From assembly GCA_020747015.1 (NCBI GenBank), contig JAGTJM010000053.1, forward strand, positions 124,001 to 188,000: a stretch of 64,000 bases of DNA, written 5' to 3'. Under the pieces are notes generated by a model. It worked only from the letters and a program-made list of their open reading frames with translations, was not told the DNA's origin and searched no databases. The DNA is from Pyrenochaeta sp. MPI-SDFR-AT-0127 (taxonomy: Eukaryota > Ascomycota > Dothideomycetes > Pleosporales > Cucurbitariaceae). The position numbers and the translations under genes were made by a program. Positions 11,769-22,662 of the stretch are shown in pieces (the stretch's first letter is position 1; each line of letters begins with the position of its first letter).

Positions 11769-14700
11769 TTAGATATCCTCGTCTGGGGTTACATCATCGC
11801 GGAGGAAATTGTACCTCGGGTCTGCATCGAGAATGGGCATTTCTTCAGATTGGGGCGAACTCGAGTCCTTCAGAACGGCAGGTTTTATTTTTGAGGTACC
11901 GTTCTCGGTGAATGATGCGTGATGTTCGCTATAGTTGGATGTGGTATATATTATCTGGCTCTCTGGGTCTGATTTAGAATCTGCCGTGTTACGGTCACCT
12001 TCACGAAGCTCTTTAGACGCGGTGTGGAAAGTTTCAGGCAATGAGCCGTCGCTACTTGTGCCACTGGACACTATGCCTAAAGCGGTATGTGATTCGGAGG
12101 TCGTTGAGTCGGCTTTCAAAGCCTGTGCCGCGTTGATATCACTTTGATCTGACATTGCTGCTGCATTCGAAGGATACACTGCGGACAGCTTTCGAACCAA
12201 TAATGCAGCCATAGGAGGAGACATAGCCTTCAAGGAGCGACGAACACGCTCCTCGAGCGCATATGTTGCAAGGTCTGTCGCTAGTTGTGAAGCAATGGAG
12301 CGGTCTTTTTGTTTCCAAATTTGCAAGAAACTGGAAACTGCTTGATCATGGGAGTTTCGCAAAGCGGTTTCTGTTGATTCGAGCTCTTTGAGATGTTTTT
12401 GTGCTTCTGATACCTTGGCATAGAGGTTCGCGCAGGCATTTTTATGCCTCGACTTTTGCTTTGTCAGTATCGCCAAGCCTTTTTCCCGCCAACTATTGTT
12501 TGCATCATTGTATTTTTGCTTGAAAGATGCCAAAAGTTTTTCATATTGTTTGATCGGTGGTATTATATCCGTGAATGCGAGAACTCGTGCAATAACCCGC
12601 ATGTCTGCCAACAAAGTGCAAGTCTCGTCCAGAGTTATATCGGTCGATGAATGGGCGTATGAATTACGCATAATCCGCAAAGATTGGAACTCGTGCGCGT
12701 AGAATGTGTAAAGTTCGGCTATAAGCGGATGTCTCGCCATGATGGCCATGAACTCTGTAACGGCGATATTTTCCGGACGAGTCCAGTTCTGTGACTCCAA
12801 CTCCAAGGGGAACTCTCTTCGACCAAACTTAAACATGGCCTCCTTGATGTGGTACAGAATGTTACCAAGTACATAATGGTGGACGTTATAGGGAACAAAG
12901 AGCGGCTGGTTGGAGAGAAGGTCGGGTTTACCCTCGAATACCCTCGCATTGAGGCCATCGTGGCTGCTTGAACTGTCGGCATGGGTCTCTGGCACTGTAT
13001 CGTTGGATCTCTCTGCTTCCAAACTCTTTAGATACCCATTGGCAGTCTCTAGCTTTAGTACACTTGTCTCATACTGCCGTTTCAGCCTACGACAGGACTC
13101 AGATACGTCGCTCCCAGCCTTGTGCCGCACAGCATGGCGGTACTGCTTATACAGTTTCTTGTTGGTCTTTTCCTCAGCCACTTTCCAGTTCTTGGTATTT
13201 TCGATGTCTTGATCCACTGTAGCATAAAATTTTCTGGTGAGCCTGTTTCGAGATCTACTGACATTAGGTATTTTTTCAGAGCCTTCATACTGCCCCTGTA
13301 ACATCTTGTACCGTTCTTCGAAGAGCTTTAACCTATGGTGGCATCTCGAGAGGTTCAACAACCTTCTCCTTCTCCGCAAAAATTTTGCCCTTGTCCTCAA
13401 TGTAGAGATTGCTCTCAGCCAAAACGAAGCCTGTTCATTAAAGGAGAGAGTTGCCAAGGACCAATCTAGGAAATAAATGTCGAACAGCCAGTCACTCTCA
13501 GCTCTCAGCTCCCCCTTGTTTGACAAGGTTGACACTGCCGCATTTGTAGTCGGAGTACTGTTTTGATTAGACGTCCCTATGCGTTCTTCAGGGATGCCTT
13601 TAGGCTGCTTCTTCAACGCGGCAAGTCGCTCTCGCAAGTGACTATGATTTTTCTTCAAGATGGACAATTTCGTCTCGCTCTTCTGGTGGAATTCATCGCC
13701 AAGTGGACACCTCCGCACCGCACGCCGTAATAATTTCATCTTGGACCTCATCAAGGTCATGGAAAGTTCTAATGCCGATAGCTCAGCCGGCTTCGAGGGC
13801 ATGCGTTCGAAAATAGTTTCGAGACTGCTGATGTCTTTGAACATTACCCTACGGATGGCTGCAGAGGAAGTTCCAAGTGTTTCTGCTGTTTGATCGAACT
13901 GGGCAGCGTTGCCTTCATTCAAACTGCCTGCAGAATCTAAATTGTTGCCTTGTTTGCCTGTTGGTGGCGAATCTGTAGCGTCACATGATGGCGGAGGCGA
14001 AAGTCTAGGCTTCGTGCATATCGTCTCACCACCTTTGAGGTCCAGTTCCAGGTCTTGACGAACGTTGAGCAGCCTACGTAATGCTAAATTCGTGCGGCTT
14101 ATGCGAAGCTTACACCTTAACTCACTCACCCTGTTATTTGTCATTGCCAAAACTCGCTGATTGGAATGAAGACTATTGAGGCGTGTCTCCAGAGTTCCTT
14201 GCACTATTGAGATCAAACTATACACCGCTGTGGGAGATTGGCTCTTGGCAATGAATTCTTTGAGAGTGACAATATCTGGCCTAGTACTGCAGAGGTTTGT
14301 CAAAAGCGATGGTGGAACATCTGACAGATGATGCGCTTTTGGATCGTCCCTCGATATCAGTGCGGCCAGATCTTTCCTTACTCTTATGAGGACCTTGTGA
14401 ATAGTCCCTTTAGTAATTTCTGGTACTCCATCCTCTTCAACCTGATTCTCTGCTTTCGATGCAGAATCTACACAGTTCGGCGCGTGCTCTTTCCCAGAAG
14501 CTACATTCATTTTGTCGAACCTGTCATGAGTTAAGTCTTCGTCCACCAGGCTCGTCGCATGTGTCGTTGTATTTGTAGCTAGATGCTTCTCACTCAGTGC
14601 ATAAAAGGTAAGTAATGAAATACCCACTGCCTGCTTATCGAGGGCAACGAGAATAGTTTTGATCGGAATAATGCTTTCTCTCCAAAGTTGATTTATACTT

Positions 14701-15602
14701 GCCGATAGAGCTCGCTTCTTCCCCAAAGTAGTTATCGCCATTCCGGCAGACAGATATCTAAGCACAATCTGAAGGGCGTCTTTGGCTGACCTCCCAAGAC
14801 TCCTGAGGAAATGTGTAGAGTATCTTAGATATGTGTACAGAAGTAGTGCGTCGAAATGGTCATGCTGTGCAAAGGTCTCTGGCGTCTGTTTGAGGGTGTT
14901 ACGTCTGTACTCATTGTGGTGAAACCAACCCGCTAGCACGGATGTAGGATCCAGGGTATCGGGATCTCCAAAGCGGATTATGTCGAGAGCTTGGGTAAAG
15001 GATGTGACTCTGAGCAGTTGCATGTTGTTTGGACGATTGACTACTCTGACTCCGGTATCCACTTCAGCACGTGACGGGGCTGCGGTAAATTGACTGGCGG
15101 CGGAAAACTCTATTGAAGCACTCTTGTTGTCGCCTTCCTGGCGCACGACCGAAGCTCGATGATGGTCCGTCTCAGGCTGCTGCCGGCCTGGAATCGATGG
15201 TTTGAGTTGGGAGTCCACAGCGACACCTTTCCCAACCACTATCACCCTTGCCTTCATCGAGCTGTTTTGAAGTTCAGAACTTGCCTCGCTCGAAGTCAGT
15301 TTCTTGGAAATATCTCCTTTGGGAATGTTTTCTCTCTTCAGATCTTGCTCTCCATTCCTCATCTTGACTTCCACCACCAACTCGCCTCTTGGTTCAGACA
15401 CGACATCGTCTCGATCATCTCGTCCCTTCTTGAGAAACGATCTAAACCCCCTCTTCTCCCATCTAATCCTTCTGATTCTTCTCTCATTCCAGCATCGACC
15501 CAACCATCTCCCGTGGTCAGGTCTTGGCAGGACCCATGACCGATTGCAAGCAGAGAAACCCGATGAGAGTGGAAATCGCCGCAAGGGGGCATCAATTAGC
15601 AT
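11769..15602 (-). CDS. Large coiled-coil protein with a HEPN-like RNxxxH motif, function unknown
   Basis: One uninterrupted frame of about 1,277 codons from the first in-frame ATG at 15602; the frame stays open further upstream but only with GTG. A second possible start is the ATG at 15362 (about 1,197 residues), because the intervening segment is Arg-rich and may be leader or untranslated. The middle is rich in charged helices (repeated Arg/Lys/Leu/Glu patterns typical of coiled coils) broken by Ser-rich linkers. Near residues 979-984 is RNSYAH (12651-12668), an exact RNxxxH. It is set in a helical context ending in DETCTLLADMRVIARVL, resembling the HEPN domain of Swt1-type proteins. The C-terminus is acidic and Ser/Thr-rich. 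I do not recognise the family as a whole. It lies inside the catabolic cluster but shows no enzyme motif tied to it. Confidence 0.6.
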   Translation of the reverse strand: MLIDAPLRRFPLSSGFSACNRSWVLPRPDHGRWLGRCWNERRIRRIRWEKRGFRSFLKKGRDDRDDVVSEPRGELVVEVKMRNGEQDLKRENIPKGDISKKLTSSEASSELQNSSMKARVIVVGKGVAVDSQLKPSIPGRQQPETDHHRASVVRQEGDNKSASIEFSAASQFTAAPSRAEVDTGVRVVNRPNNMQLLRVTSFTQALDIIRFGDPDTLDPTSVLAGWFHHNEYRRNTLKQTPETFAQHDHFDALLLYTYLRYSTHFLRSLGRSAKDALQIVLRYLSAGMAITTLGKKRALSASINQLWRESIIPIKTILVALDKQAVGISLLTFYALSEKHLATNTTTHATSLVDEDLTHDRFDKMNVASGKEHAPNCVDSASKAENQVEEDGVPEITKGTIHKVLIRVRKDLAALISRDDPKAHHLSDVPPSLLTNLCSTRPDIVTLKEFIAKSQSPTAVYSLISIVQGTLETRLNSLHSNQRVLAMTNNRVSELRCKLRISRTNLALRRLLNVRQDLELDLKGGETICTKPRLSPPPSCDATDSPPTGKQGNNLDSAGSLNEGNAAQFDQTAETLGTSSAAIRRVMFKDISSLETIFERMPSKPAELSALELSMTLMRSKMKLLRRAVRRCPLGDEFHQKSETKLSILKKNHSHLRERLAALKKQPKGIPEERIGTSNQNSTPTTNAAVSTLSNKGELRAESDWLFDIYFLDWSLATLSFNEQASFWLRAISTLRTRAKFLRRRRRLLNLSRCHHRLKLFEERYKMLQGQYEGSEKIPNVSRSRNRLTRKFYATVDQDIENTKNWKVAEEKTNKKLYKQYRHAVRHKAGSDVSESCRRLKRQYETSVLKLETANGYLKSLEAERSNDTVPETHADSSSSHDGLNARVFEGKPDLLSNQPLFVPYNVHHYVLGNILYHIKEAMFKFGRREFPLELESQNWTRPENIAVTEFMAIMARHPLIAELYTFYAHEFQSLRIMRNSYAHSSTDITLDETCTLLADMRVIARVLAFTDIIPPIKQYEKLLASFKQKYNDANNSWREKGLAILTKQKSRHKNACANLYAKVSEAQKHLKELESTETALRNSHDQAVSSFLQIWKQKDRSIASQLATDLATYALEERVRRSLKAMSPPMAALLVRKLSAVYPSNAAAMSDQSDINAAQALKADSTTSESHTALGIVSSGTSSDGSLPETFHTASKELREGDRNTADSKSDPESQIIYTTSNYSEHHASFTENGTSKIKPAVLKDSSSPQSEEMPILDADPRYNFLRDDVTPDEDI

Positions 15603-16146
15603 AACGGACAGAAAGGAAAACAACACATGGATGAGGAGCAAAGAAGATGAAATCGCGATGGAATGGTGATGGTCTGGGTTGCTATTGTGGTTGCTGGCAG
15701 CGTTCAACAAAGGTGATATCCGCGTCTGTGCTTGCGCACGGAGCCCTCTGGCGCTTTGCCATGTTGGGACGGAGATTGGCGGCTGCAGAGCAAACACTTC
15801 ACCTGTTTTGAGCCGCAGCGAAGAGTTTGCTTTTAGTGAAGCATGTTCCTATGTGCAGGCGAGCAGGAATTCGTCATACGATGATTTGTTCTGGAGCATG
15901 GCACGCTTACTGAACTCATGGGAGCCAGCGATAGATGCAAAAGACTCACTCTCACGAGATATTTTGTTTGAGCAGCAACAGAATGATCAAGACCATGTAA
16001 GCAAGATAAGCATTGCACAACATGGATACAAAACATTGGGATATACTCTATCTAACACTCCAGCAATGCCCCTCCAAACGCCCAAGCCAATGCATCTAAA
16101 CCCCAGCCCAGATAGGCGGAATTCTATATGAAAAAAGACTAACTTT
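15603..16146. other. Intergenic region upstream of the large coiled-coil gene
   Basis: About 540 bp between the start of the coiled-coil gene and the stop of the flavoprotein gene. It should contain the promoter of the former and the 3' end of the latter. The coiled-coil frame stays open to 15797, so the start could lie here only if a non-ATG codon or an upstream exon is used. Confidence 0.35.
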
Positions 16147-18207
16147 TCAAGTATCACGTAAGAACTGTTCATAGTAGCGGTCCATCCATTGCACAGCCAG
16201 CATGCCATTTTCTCTACTGCCCTCGGCGAAGCGGCGAATGGTGCCAACATAACCGTCAGGGCGAACGTTAAGGACTACGACTTCATTCTTGTCGAGGCCA
16301 TCTAACCACTTATCCATGACCTTTTGCTTGCGCGTGTCTTGCTCGGGGACGTCGTCAAGGTAGAAGGTCCAGGCAGACTCGCGCAGAACGGGAGGCAGGT
16401 CCTTGAGCTCGATGCCATTGCGGTCCTCGTCTGTTACGAGAGAGTAGGTGAAGATGCCACTGACGGGTGTGTAGCGCTCGGGCAGGACAAACTGGTCGTG
16501 AGGCGCGGCAAGAGGGGGTTGGACGGTGTAGGAGGCGTTGCCGGCTGCAGTTACGCGGCCAACGTAGGAAGAATTGCCGGATTGTGCATGGCAAACAGTG
16601 TCTAAGAAGGGCATCGCTGCACGGGTGTTGTGAGCGAAGAAGTAGATGCGGAACTGGCCTAGAGCGGGTATGTCGGTTTGAATGTCGACGGGATTGGCGT
16701 CGATATATCGAGTAACCCTGGCAGGAGGAAGTAAGAAGCCTGGGGTCAGTGAGCCACGATGGTAGCCCTTGGACTGTACGTTTAGAATGTTGTTGTCGTA
16801 GCTGACCCCGTAACCTGAGATGAAAGCAATGTTCTTGACAAAGTTTGCGGCCAGGGCAGCGGGGTCGCCATCATGAAAGGCGTTGGCATGCTCGTAGTCA
16901 AAGTCGATCAGGTCCTTTGCGATTTTTTGTCGCTCCTGTTCGTAAGTCGCCAATAGGCTAGGCTTTGCAAGCCCGCGGACGGCGAAGTTCAGTTTCCAGG
17001 CCAGGTTCCACGAGTCGTGCATGGATGTGTTCATGCCTTGTGCGGCTTTTGGCGAGTGGGTATGACTCGCATCGCCAGCGATGAATACGCGCTTTTCGTC
17101 GTCGACGAATCTCGCGGCCACTCTCTGGCCAATCTTGTAGCGGCCGAACCATTCCACATTCTTCCATTCCAGCCTGTACGGTTTCATAATCTGCTGCGCC
17201 CGCTTCTGCACAAATGTCTGTGGGGTCATGTCCCCTCCAAAAGTCTCGGTCGAGTCGGGCCGCAGTTCGATGTAGAGTCGAGTGAGGCCTCGCTCACGCG
17301 GAATCATCAGGACGGAACCAAGGGCATCCGACTGCACCACCACCTTGCTCCAGATGTCGGGAAAGTCGGTATCCAGCACGCCGTCCAGGACTCCCCAGAC
17401 CGCTTCGGTGGATGAGCCGACTGGCGTCGCTCCTGGGATGCACTTGCGCACTTTGGAGTGGGCGCCGTCGCAGCCCACAATGTAGCGTGTCGAGAGGGAC
17501 TTTTTGACATGATTCACATTTTGTCGGCAGTTGACCGTCAGTGGGCGGATGGACATTGGGGTGTATTCAAAGTCGACGAATTCCGTGTTCCTGAAGACCA
17601 CAGTACCTCGCTCCCTGAGGTCGTCCTCGAAGATGCCCTCGACCATGCCTTGATGCACCAGCAATATGTACGGGTCGAGCAAGTCGACCACAGGCGGATA
17701 GTGGACCTCGCGGCCAGTGCGGTGGAGTGGCTGGTCCTTGTCTGACTTCCAGAAGGCAATGTCGTAGATGCGAACGCCCTTTCGCAGCAATGGCTCGGCA
17801 ACACGCATCTGGCGCAGCGTCTCAATGGTTTTGGGCTGGACGCCGTCGGCGCGGCCCGTCGAGGTGCGGTCAGGCCGGTCGTCGATGATGCGTGTCTTGA
17901 TCCCATAGCGTACGAGGTTGTCGCTGCCTCACGGTCAGATTGGACGTCTCTTCACATGATGGGCTACACTCTTCACCTACGCGAGCATCAGCCCAGCTGG
18001 GCCTGCACCCACGACGAGCACGTCACTCATGAAGCTCGAGTAGTCCTCGTCCCGCGAGTAGGAAAACTGCGACGCGACTTCCATGCTGCTGCCCGACGAG
18101 CGGGGCTCGGTGTGTGCGGTCAGGCCTGGGGACATTTTCTGGAGCTTTGCAGACGGCGTGCTGGTCGACGTTGGGCGCTTCATGAAGTTCCATATCGTGG
18201 GCGACAT
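16147..18207 (-). CDS. hxnV: Phenol 2-monooxygenase-type FAD hydroxylase, hxnV-like
   Basis: Exons 17981-18207 and 16147-17923 (57-nt intron) encode 667 residues. Splicing joins LMLA to DNLVRYGIKTRIID, restoring the Rossmann fold. GAGPAG (residues 67-72) binds ADP, VGCDGAHSKVR is the second flavin/NAD(P)H motif, and FIAGDASHTHSPKAAQGMN is the FAD-ribityl GD motif. The length and the C-terminal segment after about residue 480 fit the thioredoxin-like dimerisation domain of phenol hydroxylases. Such enzymes add a hydroxyl ortho to an existing one using NADPH and O2. Divergent from the amidase gene. In A. nidulans HxnV is of this type and acts on a dihydroxypyridine, the role I infer here. A phenol or resorcinol hydroxylase cannot be excluded. 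Confidence 0.82.
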
Positions 18208-18756
18208 GCTATAAGACGAGGCCGCGCCGGTATTGGCCAGGCACTAGGGGCGCGAAAATGGGGGTGGGCGAATGCGGGATGCGGGCTGCGTGAGAGCAGC
18301 AGAGGGGCAGGCCGTTCGATGCTCTGTCGAACCTCTGCCCATTTTCAACCCATTGAGCGCGGCCATGGCGTGGTCCAAGAGTGCGTCTAATCGCGGTTCA
18401 AGTCAAAGGGTTTTTCGCGATGGTGTGACGCTGCCAGGGATTACCGGAAAGCGCATGCACAGCGCGTTGCGAGATGCTCTGGTCGACTGGAGAATGAGAA
18501 AAAGAGGGCACACGCCTCGGCTTCGGCTGCGTGCTGGGCTGGCCCCTGCTGCCCTTTGGTCGTCCCCCCCACTGTTCATCTCGGACGTTAGACCGCGCCC
18601 ACCACGACGATATCTCCGACAGATGCACGCCAGTAAGCCACGGTGGATGCAGCTTTGCCGGCTGCTTACTGTCAGTCCCTGACGGCGCCTGGCTGTGCCT
18701 CTTGTGCAGACGGACGACGTCCAACGTCCACCCTCCACCATCTTCTGCGCTCCACC
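18208..18756. promoter_or_regulatory. Divergent promoter of the flavoprotein and amidase genes
   Basis: About 550 bp, GC-rich, without a gene. It holds the dyad-symmetric element described separately, about 98 bp upstream of the flavoprotein ATG. Confidence 0.5.
18305..18340. promoter_or_regulatory. 36-bp dyad-symmetric element, candidate activator site
   Basis: Arms GGGCAG (18305-18310) plus GTTCGA (18314-18319) are mirrored by TCGAAC (18327-18332) plus CTGCCC (18335-18340). The spacers are 3 and 2 nt inside the arms and 7 nt at the centre. Twelve matching positions per arm exceed what a short region would usually show. It could be an operator for a dimeric regulator of both genes, or a hairpin. 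Confidence 0.4.
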
Positions 18757-20878
18757 ATGACCGTCTCAGATGCCCCCCAATGGCTGCAGACGGTGACCAA
18801 GAAGCGACGTCTGCGCGACCACGCTATCCACGCCTTCGTCGAGCTCCACAAAGTGCCGTCAGAGGTCCGCAATTCCCCTGATTCTGCCGTAGCCACCCCC
18901 CGTTGACGGGCCCATAGTCAATGCACATGGACGAATCCGGCACTGCCAAAAGCAAACTTGGACTCCCAACAGCCATTGACAGTGTTGCAGAAGTTTCACA
19001 GGCAATTTTGTCTGGCGTTGTGACCGCATCGCAGCTGCTACAAGCCTATATCAACCGGTAGGCTCCGCGGTCCGCCATTTGTCGTGCCATTCTCACGCCA
19101 TCGTCACAGTGCCATCGAAGCTCACCGACTTGTACCGTACCCCACAACACAGCTAATGAAGTCCCGAAAGTCCATCTCACTAACACGCACAGACAAACTG
19201 GCACGTTCTCATCTGCTACCCGTGCTGAGTAATGAGCCATGTGGCTGACCACGTCTCAGCCTTACCGAAGTTTTTTTCCAAGATGCGGTCATCCAGGCCA
19301 ATGAGCTGGACGGCTATTTCGAGAAAAACGGCTGCCTCGTGGGGCCCTTGCACGGCGTTCCCATGACCCTGAAAGACCAATTCGATGTCAGAGGATACGA
19401 CAGCACGCTCGGATATGTTGGGCGTGCGTTCAAGCCAGCAGCACACGACTGTGTCCTGGTACACATGCTGAAGCAAATGGGGGCCATTGTCATCGCAAAG
19501 TCCAACCTGCCACAGAGCATCATGGTACGCGCCCGAAGATTCCCCGTGTGGATGTCTTTTGTGCAGCGAGACGTATTGAGTTTAAACTCGGCAGTGGTGC
19601 GAGACCGATAATCCGCTATGGGGCCTTACTGTGCACCCGAGAAGGCCCGAATTTACCCCCGGCGGCTCTACAGGTGGAGAGGCCACGCTTCTATCGCTTC
19701 GAGGTACCATTGTGGGCTGGGGCACCGACATTGGTGGCAGCATCCGCATCCCGTCGCACATGAACGGGCTCTACGGCCTTAAGCCCAGTGTGAGCAACGC
19801 ATTGCCGGGGAACCTTGGCTTCGAAGATGGCTGATAATCCTTCAGAGTACTCGACTGCCCTATCAAGGAGTCTCAGTCTCCACCGAAGGCCAAGAACATG
19901 TGCCATCTGTCATTGGACCGATGAGTCGAAATCTCAATTCATTAATAGCCGTCACCAAAGAGGTGATTGATCAGAGCCCTTGGGATCACGATCCGAAATG
20001 TTGCCCAGTACCGTGGCGCGCCGAGCTCTTTGATGAAACAAGATCACGTCCTCTGGTCATTGCTGTGATGCGAGATGACGCCGTTGTCAGACCTCATCCC
20101 CCTATTTCGCGTGTATTGCACGAGGTCGCCGTGAAGCTGCAAGAGGCTGGGCATGAAGTAGTGTCGTGGATGCCAGGTACTCTTCACCAAGAATGCATCG
20201 ACATTATGGTACGTCCACTAGTCTTACGGCTGAACAATTCCCTAAGGTTGGTAGGATCAGTACTACACCGCCGACGGGGGTGAAGATATACGAAGAGATG
20301 TCCAAGCAGGAGGAGAGCCATTCATCCCTCACGTAGAAGCCCTCGTCAACAAGGGCGAGGCAATCTCAGTCTACGAATACTGGCAGCTCAACAAGCAAAA
20401 GTTGGCTGCGCAGAAACGTTTCTTTGATCTGTGGAACTCCACAAAGTCCGCGACCGGCAAACAAATCGACGTCCTTTTGACGCCTGTAATGCCCCACTCT
20501 GCCGTACCGCACCGCAAGTGCCGGTGGGTTGGTTATACCAAGGTCTTCAACTTCGTAGACTATCCTGCAGCGGTGATACCTGCTGGACAAGTCTCAAAAG
20601 AACTTGATGGCGAAGCAGCCGAGTCGATGGCTGCATACCAGCCTAGGAATCCCTTGGATGAATGGAATTGGAACTTGTTTGACTTGGACACAATGGATGG
20701 AATGCCGATAGGCGTGCAGGTCGTGGCTCGACGGTTGCAGGAAGAGAAGGTACTCGGGGCGGCCAAGGTCATTGATGATATCTTGAAGGGCACCGTCACT
20801 TCAACCACGCCAACTGTTCTCAATACAAGGGCAAATGCCTCAGGGCCCATTAAAGAGGTTGTAGACGCAGAAAGGTAG
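18757..20878 (+). CDS. hxnN: Amidase-signature family amidase, hxnN-like
   Basis: Seven exons (18757-18864, 18918-19057, 19110-19136, 19260-19524, 19595-19789, 19846-20208, 20255-20878) encode 573 residues. The catalytic Ser-cisSer-Lys triad is complete: K130 in TLKDQF, S205 in GGSTGGEA and S229 in GTDIGGSIRIP. Spacings of 75 and 24 residues equal those of fatty acid amide hydrolase, which supports the model. Exon 3 is only 27 nt and the 123-nt intron after it is the least certain junction. The family hydrolyses amides to acids and ammonia. Placed divergently from the phenol-hydroxylase-type gene and directly before the NodB-fold gene, it fits HxnN, which in A. nidulans is thought to deaminate a glutaramate-type intermediate. 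Substrate here is inferred only. Confidence 0.85.
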
Positions 20879-21399
20879 GTTAAAGTGCTTGATCGTAATG
20901 AGAATAATTCAACACCCAAGCCTAATCCATATCATTTCCGAGATTGGCAATCTTATTCTCAGCATTGCTTTGAAGATGCTTTAAACCTTTGCGGCAGACT
21001 CCCAATACGGCTCACAGCAAAACAATCCTTCTATCATTCATTCGTCCATGCTGTAATCGTGAATACCTCTATCGAAGCATGTCCAACCAGAAGCTAATGC
21101 ACGTGGACACGCGACACGCGAACGATAAGCAGCCGCCGGGCCGCAACGATGATTCATTGCACGCCCCCACCTTACATGTTGCATGAGCTCTCTCTCGACG
21201 CTGCGTAGCGTTGGCCGACAACCCCCTCAAGCGGGGTAGAGCTGTTTTTGTGCATCGTCAATAAATCTTGTTTGCAAACTGCTTTCCCCCTCCCGCTGTC
21301 CTGATGTATATCTTCTACACCAATTTGTTCGCGTAACTTTGTCGTGTCGTGTGTATTCGTGACTTGAGTTTCTTGTGCTGATCTGCGAATCTGGATACC
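20879..21399 (+). promoter_or_regulatory. Promoter region of the NodB-fold gene
   Basis: About 520 bp between two genes on the same strand. No gene is seen; it should contain the amidase 3' end and the next promoter. Confidence 0.35.
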
Positions 21400-22662
21400 A
21401 TGGGCAAGAAAAAGGTTCTTGTGAGCTATGGAGTGGATATTGACGCGGTTGCGTGAGTTACCTGCATTGATGAGTGCAGGGTTGGAATTGACGTTGGCTA
21501 GTGGCTGGCTGGGCTCATATGGAGGTGAAGATTCTACGAGTGATATTAGTAGAGGCAAGTCACTATATATCGCATAGTCCCATGTTTTGCGACTGACATC
21601 ATGTAGGTCTCTGGGCTGGAACTGTAGGAACACAGCGTCTCCTGAAGCTCTTCGACAAGTACAAGATTAAAGCGACATGGTTCATCCCCGGTATGCCTCG
21701 CATATCTCAGTCCAACACCCCAACAGCAAACTCATCCCTCCAGGCCACTCGCTCGAAACCTTCCCCGAAGACTGCGCCGCCGTGCGCGACGCCGGCCACG
21801 AAATCGGTCTGCACGGCTACTCGCACGAAAACCCCGCAGACATGACGTTTGAGCAGCAGCGCGACGTGCTCGACAAGACGTACAAGATGCTCACGGAGTT
21901 CTGTGGCAAGCCGCCACGAGGCTCCGTTGCGCCCTGGTGGGAAACGTCAAAAGAGGGCTGTGACCTGCTGCTCAGCTATGGTATCGAATACGATCACTCC
22001 ATGTCGCATGAGGATCACAAGTGTTACTGGTTGCGCACGGGCGATGAGTGGACCAAGATTGACTACTCGAAGACGGCTGTGGAGTGGATGAAACCACTCA
22101 CAAAAGGGGAGGAGACGGGGCTTGTGGAAATACCTGGTTCGTGGTGAGTAATCCACATCACGTTTGAGATGTCATGTCGTGTGAAAATATGTGCTGATCG
22201 TGTTTTTTTGCCTCTGCTTAGGTACATTGACGACCTGCCGCCAATGATGTTCATGAAGAAGAGCGCAAATTCCCATGGCTGGGTGAATCCACGCGACGTG
22301 GAGCAGATTTGGATGGATCACTTTGACTACTTTTACAGAGAGTACGATGAGTTTGTTTTCCCCATGACTATCCATCCAGACGTGTCAGGGCGTCCGCATG
22401 TCATACTCATGCATGAGAGGTACGTTGCGCTCCACGTGTTGACTATGATGCAGAACTGAAGAGTCGCAGGATCATCGAACATATCAATAAACACGAGGGC
22501 GTGGAGTGGGTTACTATGGAACAGATGGTGGATGATTTCAAGAAGCATAATCCAGTACCGCAGGGTGCGAAGATGCCTGCGCCGCCTGGGGAGATTCTGA
22601 GGTTGCAGAAAGAGGGCAAGGCATATTCTTTGATTGACTACAATGGCCCAATTCCTAAGTAA
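21400..22662 (+). CDS. hxnM: NodB-fold deacetylase / cyclic imidase-like protein, hxnM-like
   Basis: Six exons (21400-21452, 21502-21554, 21607-21690, 21744-22143, 22222-22419, 22470-22662) give 326 residues. The start VLVSYGVDIDAVAGW carries the catalytic and metal Asp. HEIGLHGYSHE supplies metal-binding His residues, followed by PRGSVAPWWE, YDHSMSHED, IDDLPPMMF and TIHPDVSGRP. This pattern is the PgdA/PuuE-like branch of the polysaccharide deacetylase superfamily, not a secreted chitin deacetylase: there is no signal peptide. Members hydrolyse cyclic amides as well as acetyl groups. A. nidulans HxnM belongs to this fold and opens a cyclic imide, so with the amidase just upstream I infer imide opening followed by deamidation. 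The second intron (21555-21606) uses a GC donor (GCAAGT). Confidence 0.82.

Noticed and set aside
11769..15797. Full 1342-codon frame of the coiled-coil gene
   Set aside because: It begins with GTG. The first in-frame ATG at 15602 was used instead.
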